DNA of 49,386 nucleotides from F1-20-MAGs119 sp040401695 (GTDB taxonomy: Bacteria; Actinomycetota; Acidimicrobiia; Acidimicrobiales; Ilumatobacteraceae): contig JBBANY010000009.1 of the NCBI GenBank assembly GCA_040401695.1, positions 1 through 49,386 of the forward strand, given 5' to 3'. The notes below the pieces were generated by a model. That model was not told where the DNA came from. It ran no database searches and saw nothing but the letters and a program-made list of their open reading frames with translations. Shown in pieces: positions 6,912 through 15,581 of this stretch (position 1 is its first letter; each line of letters begins with the position of its first letter). A program made the translations under genes and the position numbers.

Positions 6912-8018
6912 ATGCAACACCCAGACGTTTCGCTCACCGGCAGTCTCTCGGTCGGCAAGATGGCTAGCTCCAACTCCGCCCGCTACCGTCTCGCGCGTTC
7001 CGGGGAGAAATCCCGGCGGCATTCGTCGGCCGAGGGGCTGCCGGTGAGCGAAGCACAGGAATTCCGTCACGCGCCGGTCATGGAGCGCGAGATCGTGGAA
7101 ACGTTCGCGAGGGTGCCCGCGGGGCACATCGTCGACGCAACACTCGGCGGTGCAGGACACAGCGTCGCGCTTCTCGAGGCGAGGAACGACATCTCGATCA
7201 TCGGTGTCGACCGTGACGAGGTCGCTCTCGTTGCGGCTCGCGATCGGTTGGCACGCTTCGGCGCTCGCGCAACGACCCGCCATGCGACGTTCGGTGAACT
7301 GAACTCGGTTCTAGCTGGTGTGCTTCCCGCCGTCGGCGTGACGCAGGTGTCGGGCGCGTTGTTCGACCTCGGTGTCTCGTCGCCGCAACTCGACGTCGCC
7401 GAGCGTGGGTTCTCCTACCGTGTCGAGGCCCCCCTCGACATGCGGATGGACCGCTCGCAGGCCTTGACCGCCGCGCAGGTCGTGAACACCTACGAACGCG
7501 ACGATCTTGCTCGCATCCTGCGAGACCATGCCGATGAACGCTTTGCCCGGCGCATCGCCGACGCGATCATCGCCGCACGACCGATCACAACGACCTCACA
7601 GCTGACTGCCACTGTCACTGCAGCGATCCCCGCCGCGACGCGTCGTCGCGGCGGGCATCCTGCAAAGCGCACCTTTCAGGCGCTGCGCATCGAGGTCAAC
7701 GCCGAACTCGACCAGTTGCCACACGCGCTCGAGGCGGCAATCGATGCGACGTGTGCGAACGGTCGCGTCGCCGTGATCTCGTACCACTCGGGCGAAGACC
7801 GCATCGTGAAGGACGTTCTGCGCAGGGCAGAGACCGGAGGATGCACCTGTCGTCCGGGTCTGCCGTGCGCCTGCGGGGCAACCCCGCGCGTGAGGCGGGT
7901 GCGCGCCCCCCGGCACCCGTCGCACGTCGAAATCGAGTCGAATCCCCGTGCGCGCAGTGCGCGCTTTCGCGTGGTGGAAAAGCTCCCGGTCGACATCGAT
8001 TCGGACGGGGGACGCTGA
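6912..8018 (+). CDS. rsmH: 16S rRNA m4C1402 methyltransferase RsmH
   Basis: SAM-dependent N4-methyltransferase of 16S rRNA C1402, the usual second gene of the dcw cluster. The catalytic domain starts at FRHAPVM (about residue 54) and includes the SAM loop DATLGGAGHS, FDLGVSSPQLD, and the C-terminal ISYHSGEDRIVK and RNPRARSAR-like end. A helical insert domain lies in the middle. The start is uncertain: GTG 7044, with a GAGGGG ribosome site at 7032, would give a 324-residue protein of normal length. However, 6912-7043 has the strong third-position GC bias of coding DNA, so ATG 6912 (368 residues) is preferred. Its stop overlaps the next start by one base (TGATG). Confidence 0.93.
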   Translation: MQHPDVSLTGSLSVGKMASSNSARYRLARSGEKSRRHSSAEGLPVSEAQEFRHAPVMEREIVETFARVPAGHIVDATLGGAGHSVALLEARNDISIIGVDRDEVALVAARDRLARFGARATTRHATFGELNSVLAGVLPAVGVTQVSGALFDLGVSSPQLDVAERGFSYRVEAPLDMRMDRSQALTAAQVVNTYERDDLARILRDHADERFARRIADAIIAARPITTTSQLTATVTAAIPAATRRRGGHPAKRTFQALRIEVNAELDQLPHALEAAIDATCANGRVAVISYHSGEDRIVKDVLRRAETGGCTCRPGLPCACGATPRVRRVRAPRHPSHVEIESNPRARSARFRVVEKLPVDIDSDGGR

Positions 8019-8488
8019 TGGCTGCAACGATGCCCACCCGCGTCGCTCCTGCACAACGCCCCGCAGCGCCGGTTGAACGACCGAGGCTCGTCGTCGTCCA
8101 ACGTGGTGGGCGGGTCGTCGGAGTCGTCACGGTCGTCGCAGCGGTTCTCTGTGCCCTTTTGTTCTTCGCCGCGCTGTTGCGCACGGAACTTGCCAAGCAG
8201 CAGATGCGTCTCGACGGTCTCAACCGATCCGTCGTGATGGCACGTGATCATTACAACGACCTTCGCCACGAGCGTGCATTTCTCGAGTCGCCGGGCCGTC
8301 TCTCTTCGGAGGCCGCGAAGTTGGGAATGAAGCCGGCAGGCAACGCGCGCTTCATCCCCGTCGATGCCGACATCGTCGCCACGGTTCTCGCGTCGACCGG
8401 TGACCTGATGGATCGTGTCGCCGATGAAGCGACGTCGCCGCTCGACGAGTTCGGCCGCATCAAGTCGGAAGTCGACGGCGCACCGTGA
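8018..8488 (+). CDS. FtsL/DivIC-like septum protein
   Basis: A 156-residue bitopic membrane protein in the ftsL position between rsmH and ftsI. A basic, proline-containing cytoplasmic N-terminus (about 1-35) is followed by one transmembrane helix (about 36-57), a coiled-coil-prone segment (about 58-90) and the short LSSEAAKLGM region typical of FtsL/DivIC. About 45 acidic residues then extend the C-terminus, longer than E. coli FtsL. FtsL acts with FtsQ and FtsB/DivIC to activate septal wall synthesis. Sequence conservation in this family is low, so the call rests on topology and position. It overlaps rsmH by one base and ftsI by four. Confidence 0.8.
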   Translation: MAATMPTRVAPAQRPAAPVERPRLVVVQRGGRVVGVVTVVAAVLCALLFFAALLRTELAKQQMRLDGLNRSVVMARDHYNDLRHERAFLESPGRLSSEAAKLGMKPAGNARFIPVDADIVATVLASTGDLMDRVADEATSPLDEFGRIKSEVDGAP

Positions 8489-10530
8489 CGGTTCGCCAGC
8501 ATGCTTCAGGGTCGACGGATTCCGCGCGTCGGCAGCGAGCACACGTGCGCGTCGTCGAGCCCCAGCGTCGCTCGAGTGGATCCTCGAAGCGTCCTGCAGC
8601 GCGTACATCTGCGCGCACACCGTCGAGTGGACGTCACCCCCAGCGCGGTTCGCGGCCGTCCACGCGGCGGCCTGCACCGCAACGTTCTGCGTCGCGGCGC
8701 GGAACGTCCGGTCGTCGTCGGTCGCCGGGGTTCCGCTTCGTTCGCAGCATCCTCGTTCGTCCGACAAAGACGCGCCAGGCCACGCCGCCGATCAAGCGTC
8801 GTCTCCGCTGGGCGGTCGGGGTCTTGGTCGTTCTGCTTCTCACGCTCGTGGTGAAGGTTGGATACCTGCAGACCGTGTCGGGGGACGAATACCGCGCGGC
8901 GGGTCTCGATGCGCGCATGCGCACGACGACTCTTCGCGCCGAGCGCGGTGCACTCTTCGACCGCAACGGTCGAGAGATCTCGATGTCGGTGCCGAAGATG
9001 ACGCTGTATGCCGATCCGACGATGGTCGTCGACGCGGCGGGTACCGCGCGCGCGATCGCGGGACTGATGCAGTTCGACGCAGCGCGCGAGCAGGAGCTCG
9101 CGGCCGAGCTCACGGCGAAGGCATCGAGCTTCACTTTCGTCGCACGTCAGATCGACCCGGCGCGCGCGAAGGCGGTGACCGATCTGCGACTGCCCGGAGT
9201 CGGCGCGTACAAGGAACCCGACCGCATGGTCGTCGATTCGTCCGCGCTCGCCGTCGTGGGTACGACCGACACCGAGGGCGTCGGTATCGCAGGTCTCGAG
9301 GCCCAGTACAACGACGTGCTCACCGGCAAGGACGGTCGTTTCGTGCGCGAGCAGGACAAGGATGGTCGCTCGATCCCCGGTGCGAGCAACGTCGAGGTCG
9401 ATCCGGTGCCGGGCAACGACCTGGTGCTCACACTCGACCGTTCCATCCAGTTCCAGTTGAACCAGGTGCTTCTCGCGCGGGTGCGCCAGGTCGGTGCGCG
9501 CGGTGGAACCGCCATTGTCATGAGCACGAAAACCGGTGACATCTATGCGATGGCCAACATCCGTCGCAAGGATGACGGCACGTACTCGAACAACGGCAAT
9601 TACGCCGCCGTCGAGGCTCACGAAACGGGCTCGACTGCAAAGGTGTTCAGTATCGCCGCAGCATTGAACGAGGGTGCGGTCACTCCCGAGAGCGTCTTCC
9701 ACGTTCCGGGCATCCAGAAATTCGACGAATACGTCATTCGCGACGCATACCCGCACCCGACGCAGGCGATGCCCGTCAGGGAGATCCTCGTCAAGTCATC
9801 GAACCTCGGCACGGTGCTCACCGCACAGCGTGTGTCGACATCGACGCTCGAGTCGTACCTTCACGCGTTCGGTTTCGGCGACAAGACCGCCCTCGATTTT
9901 CCGAACGAGAGCCCGGGCATTCTGAAGCCTGCCGACGAGTGGCAGGGCACCGAGAAGATCACGGTCGCCTACGGGTACGGCTTCGCATCGACGTCGTTGC
10001 AGTTGGTGTCCGCCGTCAATGTCGTCGCCAACAACGGCACGTACGTCGCACCGCGCCTCGTGCAGGCAACGATCGACGCGGAAGGTCGCAAGCACGACGT
10101 CGCCGCATCGTCGACGCGGCCCGTGCTCACGCAGGAAACCGCCACGCAGATGAACATGATGATGCGTGACGTCGTTTGCTACGGAACGGGCACGCTCGCA
10201 AAGATCCCGGGCCTCACCGTCGCGGGCAAGACGGGCACCGGCTACAAGGTCCAGAAGGACGGCACGTACGGATCCGACCAAACCGGTCGCAAGTACTTCG
10301 CCAGCTTCGTGGGTTTCCTTCCGGCCGAAGACCCGCAGGTGACGATCCTCGTGTCGATCGACGAACCCGATGCGGGATCGCGCGACCGCTTCGGAGGCAC
10401 GGCCGCTGCACCCGTCTTCTCCGACATCGGTGCTTTCGTCGCCCGCGAACTGCGCATCAAGCCACCGGCAACCACCGAACCGTGCTCGAAGGTCGACCCG
10501 TACGCGCGAGCCGGTGAGTCGGGGCACTAG
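8485..10530 (+). CDS. ftsI: Peptidoglycan transpeptidase FtsI (class B penicillin-binding protein)
   Basis: Septal D,D-transpeptidase, 681 residues. The cytoplasmic N-terminus is unusually long (about 110 residues) and packed with Arg, Ser and Pro. One membrane anchor follows (about 112-130), then the non-catalytic dimerisation domain and the penicillin-binding domain. The active-site triad motifs are complete: STAK (nucleophile Ser, about residue 383), SSN (about 438) and KTGT (about 582). GTG 8485 gives a four-base GTGA overlap with the upstream gene. Acts with FtsW, encoded further along the cluster. The basic tail is seen in other actinobacterial FtsI proteins; its role here is unknown. 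Confidence 0.95.
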   Translation: MTVRQHASGSTDSARRQRAHVRVVEPQRRSSGSSKRPAARTSARTPSSGRHPQRGSRPSTRRPAPQRSASRRGTSGRRRSPGFRFVRSILVRPTKTRQATPPIKRRLRWAVGVLVVLLLTLVVKVGYLQTVSGDEYRAAGLDARMRTTTLRAERGALFDRNGREISMSVPKMTLYADPTMVVDAAGTARAIAGLMQFDAAREQELAAELTAKASSFTFVARQIDPARAKAVTDLRLPGVGAYKEPDRMVVDSSALAVVGTTDTEGVGIAGLEAQYNDVLTGKDGRFVREQDKDGRSIPGASNVEVDPVPGNDLVLTLDRSIQFQLNQVLLARVRQVGARGGTAIVMSTKTGDIYAMANIRRKDDGTYSNNGNYAAVEAHETGSTAKVFSIAAALNEGAVTPESVFHVPGIQKFDEYVIRDAYPHPTQAMPVREILVKSSNLGTVLTAQRVSTSTLESYLHAFGFGDKTALDFPNESPGILKPADEWQGTEKITVAYGYGFASTSLQLVSAVNVVANNGTYVAPRLVQATIDAEGRKHDVAASSTRPVLTQETATQMNMMMRDVVCYGTGTLAKIPGLTVAGKTGTGYKVQKDGTYGSDQTGRKYFASFVGFLPAEDPQVTILVSIDEPDAGSRDRFGGTAAAPVFSDIGAFVARELRIKPPATTEPCSKVDPYARAGESGH

Positions 10531-10543
10531 GCGGAGCCGGACG

Positions 10544-11983
10544 GTGAAGCTCTCCGCCCTGGCTGCCGAACTCGACCGCAACGGCTGGTTGCGCTCGCGC
10601 ACGGGCGACGCCGACATTCGCGACGTTCATCTTGATTCCCGCGCGGTGACGCCGGGCTCGCTTTTCTGCTGTGTCGTCGGCGGGTCTCACGACGGCCACG
10701 ATCATGCGTCGGCGGCGGTGAGGCAGGGCGCGGTTGCTTTGCTCGTGTCGCGGCCGGTTGCGGGCGTCGCCGTGCCGATCCTCGTCGTCGATCCGTCCAC
10801 GGTGCGAAAAGCGATTGCGGTGTGTTCCGCGGCGGTGCACGGCAATCCGAGTCGTGAAGTGCCCGTCGTCGGAATCACGGGAACCAACGGCAAGACGACG
10901 ACCGCGGCAATGCTCGCGGCCATTTGCAAGGCGGCCGGTCTTGAGCCCGAGGTTTTCGGCACGCTGAGCGGTTCGCGAACGACGGCCGAAGCACCCGATC
11001 TGCAACGAGCGATGCGAGTTGCAGTCGATGCCGGTCGTCGGGTCGTCATCATGGAAGTGACGTCACATGCCCTCGTTCTCGACAGAACCTACGGGACGAC
11101 ATTTCGTGCGGCGGTGTTCACGAACCTCGGACACGATCACCTCGACTTCCACGGATCGCTGGAGGCGTACTTCGAGGCAAAGGCCCGGCTCTTTGAGCCC
11201 GGCACGGCGACTGACTCGATCATCAACGTCGACGACGAACACGGACGCATTCTCTTCGAACGCCTCACCAAAGCCGGCCGAGCAGAGAACCTGCACGGAT
11301 TCGGGCTTGCCGATGTCGTGGGTTCCGTCGAGTCGCTGTCGTCGTGCGAGTTGTCCTGGCGGGGTGTCGATCTCGTCGTGCCGTTGGGTGGTCGCCACAA
11401 CCTGTACAACGCGCTCGCCGCGGCGACGACCGCAAAGGTGCTGGGCATCGCCGACGCCGACATCGTTCGGGGTCTTGCAACTCTCGATCGCGTTCCCGGG
11501 CGTCTCGAGCGTGTCGATGTCGCGGCGCCGTTCTCGGTGTACGTGGACTATGCCCACACTCCGGATTCGTTGCGTGCGGTTCTCTCGGCGGCCAGGTCGA
11601 CGCTTGGCCCCGGCGCGAAGTTGTCGGTCGTGTTCGGCTGCGGTGGTGACCGGGATGCGACGAAGCGTCCGCTGATGGGAGACGTTGCCGGGCAACTTGC
11701 CGACGTTGTCATCGTCACCACCGACAATGCTCGATCCGAGGATCCCGCGGTGATCGCACAGCATGTAAGAGCCGGTAGTTCTCGCGGTGAAAAATTCCAA
11801 GTCATTCTCGATCGCCGTGATGCGATCAACAATGCGATTGCACACGCATCGACCGGTGACGTCGTCGTGATCGCGGGGAAAGGCCACGAGCAAGGTCAGA
11901 CGATTGGTACGGTGACACACGACTTCGACGACATGGACGAGGCGCGCGGTGCACTTCTGCGGGTCATGGGAGGTGCGAAATGA
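10544..11983 (+). CDS. murE: UDP-MurNAc-L-Ala-D-Glu ligase MurE
   Basis: ATP-dependent ligase adding the third residue, probably meso-diaminopimelate, to the peptidoglycan precursor; 479 residues. Three Mur-ligase domains: UDP-binding N-terminal, central ATPase with P-loop GTNGKTTT (about residue 113), and C-terminal with DNARSEDP (about 395). The family motif is DNPR in diaminopimelate-adding enzymes; here Pro is Ala, but the Arg that contacts the amino acid is kept, so diaminopimelate specificity is likely. GTG 10544 is selected because a GGAG site lies seven bases upstream. The stop overlaps mraY by four bases. In most dcw clusters murF would come next; here it does not. Confidence 0.95.
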   Translation: MKLSALAAELDRNGWLRSRTGDADIRDVHLDSRAVTPGSLFCCVVGGSHDGHDHASAAVRQGAVALLVSRPVAGVAVPILVVDPSTVRKAIAVCSAAVHGNPSREVPVVGITGTNGKTTTAAMLAAICKAAGLEPEVFGTLSGSRTTAEAPDLQRAMRVAVDAGRRVVIMEVTSHALVLDRTYGTTFRAAVFTNLGHDHLDFHGSLEAYFEAKARLFEPGTATDSIINVDDEHGRILFERLTKAGRAENLHGFGLADVVGSVESLSSCELSWRGVDLVVPLGGRHNLYNALAAATTAKVLGIADADIVRGLATLDRVPGRLERVDVAAPFSVYVDYAHTPDSLRAVLSAARSTLGPGAKLSVVFGCGGDRDATKRPLMGDVAGQLADVVIVTTDNARSEDPAVIAQHVRAGSSRGEKFQVILDRRDAINNAIAHASTGDVVVIAGKGHEQGQTIGTVTHDFDDMDEARGALLRVMGGAK

Positions 11984-13023
11984 TCGCGGTATTCATCGGT
12001 GGGGCCATGGCGATGCTCGTGTCGCTGTTCGGCACGCGGTACCTCATCACGTTCTTCCGTCGGATCGGCCGTGGGCAGCCGATTCTCGGCAAGGAAGACC
12101 TCGGGCCGACCCATCACAACTACAAGCAGGGGACGCCCACGATGGGTGGTGTCGCGATCGTGGTGTCGGCATTCGTCGGTTGGGCCGTTGCGCACGTGCG
12201 CGAAGGGCTCGCTTTCTCCGACCAGGCGCTCATCATGTGGGCGTGCATCGTCGTGATGGCGGCGATGGGCTTCCTCGACGATTTCATCAAGGTGCGCAAG
12301 GCGCACAACCGCGGAATCTTCTGGAAGAAGAAGGGCTATGTGACCTTCGGGCTCACGGTTCTGTTCCTCTGGTGGCTCGCAACCGCGACGAACGTCAGCC
12401 AGAACTTCTCGATCACGCGTGCCGACAACCCGGGCTGGGAACTTCCGTGGCCCGTGTGGGTGGTGTGGGGTGCGGTCATGGTGTGGAGCGCGACCAACGC
12501 GGTGAACGTGACCGACGGCCTCGACGGCCTCGCCGGCGGCTCGGCGCTCTTGTCTTTCCTCGCATACACGATCATCGCGTACTGGGCGTTCCGCAACCCA
12601 GAGTTGTACGGCCTCGTGAATCCGCTCGACCTGGCGGTGCTGTCCGCAGCGTTCGCCGGCGCGTGCGCAGGGTTTCTCTGGTGGAACGCTGCGCCGGCGA
12701 AGATCTTCATGGGTGATGTCGGCGCGTTGGGCATCGGCGCCGCGCTCGGCCTGCTCGCTGTCACCACGAACACGCATCTGCTGCTCGTCCTCATCTGCGG
12801 CATCAACGTGTTCGAGGCCGGCTCGGTTGCGGTTCAGATGGGTGTGTTCAAGGCGTCGGGTCGCAAGCGCCGTCTGCTGCGCATGTCGCCAATCCACCAC
12901 CATTTCGAACTGGTTGGTTGGCCCGAGACGAGCGTCATCATCCGTTTCTGGATCATTCAAGGCATCTGCGTCGCGACCGCGCTCGCACTCTTCATCGGCG
13001 ACTTCACGCAGCAGGTTGGTTGA
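11980..13023 (+). CDS. mraY: Phospho-MurNAc-pentapeptide transferase MraY
   Basis: Integral membrane enzyme that transfers phospho-MurNAc-pentapeptide to undecaprenyl phosphate, making lipid I. 347 residues with about ten hydrophobic segments. Conserved features: GKEDLGPTHHNYKQGTPTMGG near the N-terminus (about 37-57), DDFIKV (about 95-100) with the catalytic Asp pair, VNVTDGLDGLAGG (about 177-189) and IFMGDVGALGIGAALG (about 243-258), plus PIHHHFELVGW at the C-terminus. Starts with ATGA overlapping murE and ends with TTGA overlapping murD, so it is translationally coupled on both sides. Confidence 0.97.
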   Translation: MIAVFIGGAMAMLVSLFGTRYLITFFRRIGRGQPILGKEDLGPTHHNYKQGTPTMGGVAIVVSAFVGWAVAHVREGLAFSDQALIMWACIVVMAAMGFLDDFIKVRKAHNRGIFWKKKGYVTFGLTVLFLWWLATATNVSQNFSITRADNPGWELPWPVWVVWGAVMVWSATNAVNVTDGLDGLAGGSALLSFLAYTIIAYWAFRNPELYGLVNPLDLAVLSAAFAGACAGFLWWNAAPAKIFMGDVGALGIGAALGLLAVTTNTHLLLVLICGINVFEAGSVAVQMGVFKASGRKRRLLRMSPIHHHFELVGWPETSVIIRFWIIQGICVATALALFIGDFTQQVG

Positions 13024-14363
13024 CGTTGAGGGCGTTGGTGTTCGGTCTTGGCATTGCGGGCAACGCGGTGGCGCGCGCGCTCGTCGCGCGGGGAATCGAA
13101 CCCGTCCTCGTCGACGACAAGCCCAACCCGGCGCACGACGCGCTGGCGGCCGAACTTGGTGCGAGCCTCAGCATCTCGCCGGACCTCGGCACGTTGTCCG
13201 GTTTGGTGAAGAACGTCGACTTCGTGATGCCCGCACCGGGCGTGCCCGAATCGCACCCGTTGTTCGCGGTCGCCAACGACCTCGACAGGGAGATGCTGTC
13301 GGAGATCGAACTTGCATACCGATGGGAACAGCAGCGCACCGGCGGCCCCCGGCCGATGATCGGCATCACGGGAACCGACGGCAAGACGACAACGACGCTG
13401 CTCGCTGCGGCAATGATCCGCGAGTCCGGGCGTCGCGTTGCAGCCGTCGGCAACACCGAGACCCCGCTGATCGCGGCACTCGACGACGACGTCGACGCGT
13501 TCGTCGTCGAATGTTCGAGTTTCCGCCTCGCATTGACGCGCGACTTCCGCGTCGAAGCGGGCGCCTGGCTGAATCTCGCGCCCGACCACCTCGACTGGCA
13601 CCGCGACATGGTGTCGTACCGTGCGTCGAAGGCCCGCATCTGGGCCGCCGCAACCGCACATGACGTCGCGGTCGCGCCGTCCGCCGACCCCACGATCGTG
13701 GGCGCGGCCCGCAACACGCGGGCGAGGGTCGTGACGTTCGGCTTCGATGCCGACGATGACTACGCGTGCATCGATGGTCGACTCTTGGCGGCCGGAGTCG
13801 AGATCATCGCCTCGGAGGGCATGCCGCGTGCCCTTCCGCACGACATCACGAACTCGCTCGCAGCTGCAGCGACGGTTCTCGAATCCGGTACCGGCTCGCA
13901 CGCCGGTGTCGCCGCGGCGCTCGCCACGTTCAAGCCGTCGCACCACCGCATCGAGTTCGTGATCGAGTCGGGAGGCATCGCCTGGTACGACGACTCAAAG
14001 GCGACGTCGCCGCATGCGGTCGCAACGGCACTCCGCGCTTTTCCCTCGATCGTCCTCATCGCCGGAGGCCGCAACAAAGGGCTCGACCTGGCGGGGATTG
14101 CGCAGGTCGGTACCTCGGTGAAGGCAGTCGTTGGAATCGGGGAAAGCGGGGAAGAGGTCGTGTCTCATTTCGCCGGACGGTGCCCCTCGGCCCTCGCCAC
14201 GTCGATGGGCGAAGCCGTCGCGCTCGCCGGATCGTTCGCTGCGGCCGGAGACGTCGTGCTGCTGTCGCCGGGCTGCACCAGTTTCGACTGGTACCGCAAC
14301 TACGAAGAGCGCGGGCGGGACTTCGCTCGTCACGTACGCGAATTCGTCGGGGGGCATCAATGA
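13020..14363 (+). CDS. murD: UDP-MurNAc-L-Ala:D-Glu ligase MurD
   Basis: Adds D-glutamate to UDP-MurNAc-L-Ala in the cytoplasm; 447 residues. The N-terminal Rossmann domain begins VFGLGIAGNAVARAL. The P-loop is GTDGKTTTT (about residue 117). The central domain contains the ECSSF and LNLAPDHLDWH segments, and the C-terminal domain holds YDDSKATSPHA (about 322-332), the conserved DDSKATN-type motif, plus LLSPGCTSFDW. The start is TTG 13020, chosen because the TTGA overlap with the mraY stop copies the ATGA overlaps of its neighbours; TTG 13026 and GTG 13038 are alternatives. Confidence 0.94.
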   Translation: MTLRALVFGLGIAGNAVARALVARGIEPVLVDDKPNPAHDALAAELGASLSISPDLGTLSGLVKNVDFVMPAPGVPESHPLFAVANDLDREMLSEIELAYRWEQQRTGGPRPMIGITGTDGKTTTTLLAAAMIRESGRRVAAVGNTETPLIAALDDDVDAFVVECSSFRLALTRDFRVEAGAWLNLAPDHLDWHRDMVSYRASKARIWAAATAHDVAVAPSADPTIVGAARNTRARVVTFGFDADDDYACIDGRLLAAGVEIIASEGMPRALPHDITNSLAAAATVLESGTGSHAGVAAALATFKPSHHRIEFVIESGGIAWYDDSKATSPHAVATALRAFPSIVLIAGGRNKGLDLAGIAQVGTSVKAVVGIGESGEEVVSHFAGRCPSALATSMGEAVALAGSFAAAGDVVLLSPGCTSFDWYRNYEERGRDFARHVREFVGGHQ

Positions 14364-15574
14364 CTTCGACCGTCAAATCTGCAAATCTCGACTCCGCAAT
14401 GAAGGGGAACCTGTCAGTCGCCGATCGCCGTCGTGCGACACTCGAACGCACGGGCATCGCGGCCAACCGCAAACTCACCTCGGGTCCGCCCCCGGCCGCA
14501 TTCTTCGGCATCCTCGCAATCACGATCCTCCTCGTCATGTTCGGTCTGGTGATGGTGCTCTCCGCATCGTCGGTATCGATGCTCCACAGTCGTAACTCGC
14601 CGATGTACATCTTCAACAAGCAGCTGTTCTGGGCGGCCATCGGCGCGTTCGTGATGTTCTTCACCTATCGCATGCCATACATCGTGTGGAAGAAGTGGGC
14701 GCCCGCGATCTTCGGCGTGGGTGTCGTAGCGATGTTCCTGCCGTTCGTGCCCGGGTGGGGTGTCGAGGTGCGTGGCGCGCGGGCATGGGTCGGCACCGGC
14801 GTGCTCGGCTTTCAGCCGTCCGAGTTCCTGAAGATCGCGGTGCTGCTCGTCTGCGCGAAGGTGCTCTCCGAGCGGTTCCGCGAGGTGCAAGACCTGCGCC
14901 GAACGTTCTGGCCCGTGATCGTCTTCCTCGGCATCGCATCCGGTCTCTGCGTCATGCAGAAAGACCTCGGGAGCGCGATCGTGTTCGGTGCGATCGTCTT
15001 TGGAGTGTTGTTCATCGCCGGAACGAAGGTGTCGGTCCTCGTGTTCACGGGTGTTGCGATGGGTGTCGCCGGCGTCGCAGAGGTGATGCGGGTCGACTAT
15101 CGACGCAACCGTTGGACTGCATTCCTCAATCTCGACGAGACGAAACTGCACGACGGGTACCAGGTGTACCAGTCGATGATCAGCATCGCGAACGGCGGGA
15201 TCACGGGAGTGGGTGTCGGCGAGGGTGCCGGCAAGTGGGGTTACGTGCCGCTCGCGCACAGCGACTTCATCTTCGCCATCATCGCCGAGGAATTCGGTCT
15301 TCTCGGGGTGCTCGCGGTGCTCGGCATGTTCCTCGGCCTCGTTCTTTTCGGTATCCAGGCGGCTCTCGGGGCGAGAGACGTCTTTGGAGCCCTGATTGCT
15401 GGTGGAATTACCTCATGGTTCGCGGTGCAGGCCTTCATCAACATCGGTGGGGTCACCGCGACGATGCCCGTCACGGGTCTCACCCTTCCGTTCATTTCCT
15501 ACGGAGGCAGTTCGCTTCTCGTGTCGATGGCGGCCGCGGGTCTGTTGCTGAACGTCGCGCGCAACATGAAGTGA
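14360..15574 (+). CDS. ftsW: Septal peptidoglycan polymerase FtsW
   Basis: SEDS-family glycosyltransferase that polymerises lipid II at the septum with FtsI; 404 residues. A polar 45-residue N-terminus precedes about ten transmembrane helices. Typical segments: VRGARAWVGTGVLGFQPSEF (about 135-154), MQKDLGSAIV (about 197-206), and near the end GLTLPFISYGGSSLL (about 373-387). The SEDS catalytic-loop region around LAHSDFIFAIIAEEFG (about 297-312) is intact. Overlaps murD by four bases. The next gene starts seven bases after the stop. Confidence 0.96.
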   Translation: MTSTVKSANLDSAMKGNLSVADRRRATLERTGIAANRKLTSGPPPAAFFGILAITILLVMFGLVMVLSASSVSMLHSRNSPMYIFNKQLFWAAIGAFVMFFTYRMPYIVWKKWAPAIFGVGVVAMFLPFVPGWGVEVRGARAWVGTGVLGFQPSEFLKIAVLLVCAKVLSERFREVQDLRRTFWPVIVFLGIASGLCVMQKDLGSAIVFGAIVFGVLFIAGTKVSVLVFTGVAMGVAGVAEVMRVDYRRNRWTAFLNLDETKLHDGYQVYQSMISIANGGITGVGVGEGAGKWGYVPLAHSDFIFAIIAEEFGLLGVLAVLGMFLGLVLFGIQAALGARDVFGALIAGGITSWFAVQAFINIGGVTATMPVTGLTLPFISYGGSSLLVSMAAAGLLLNVARNMK

Positions 15575-15581
15575 GTCGATC

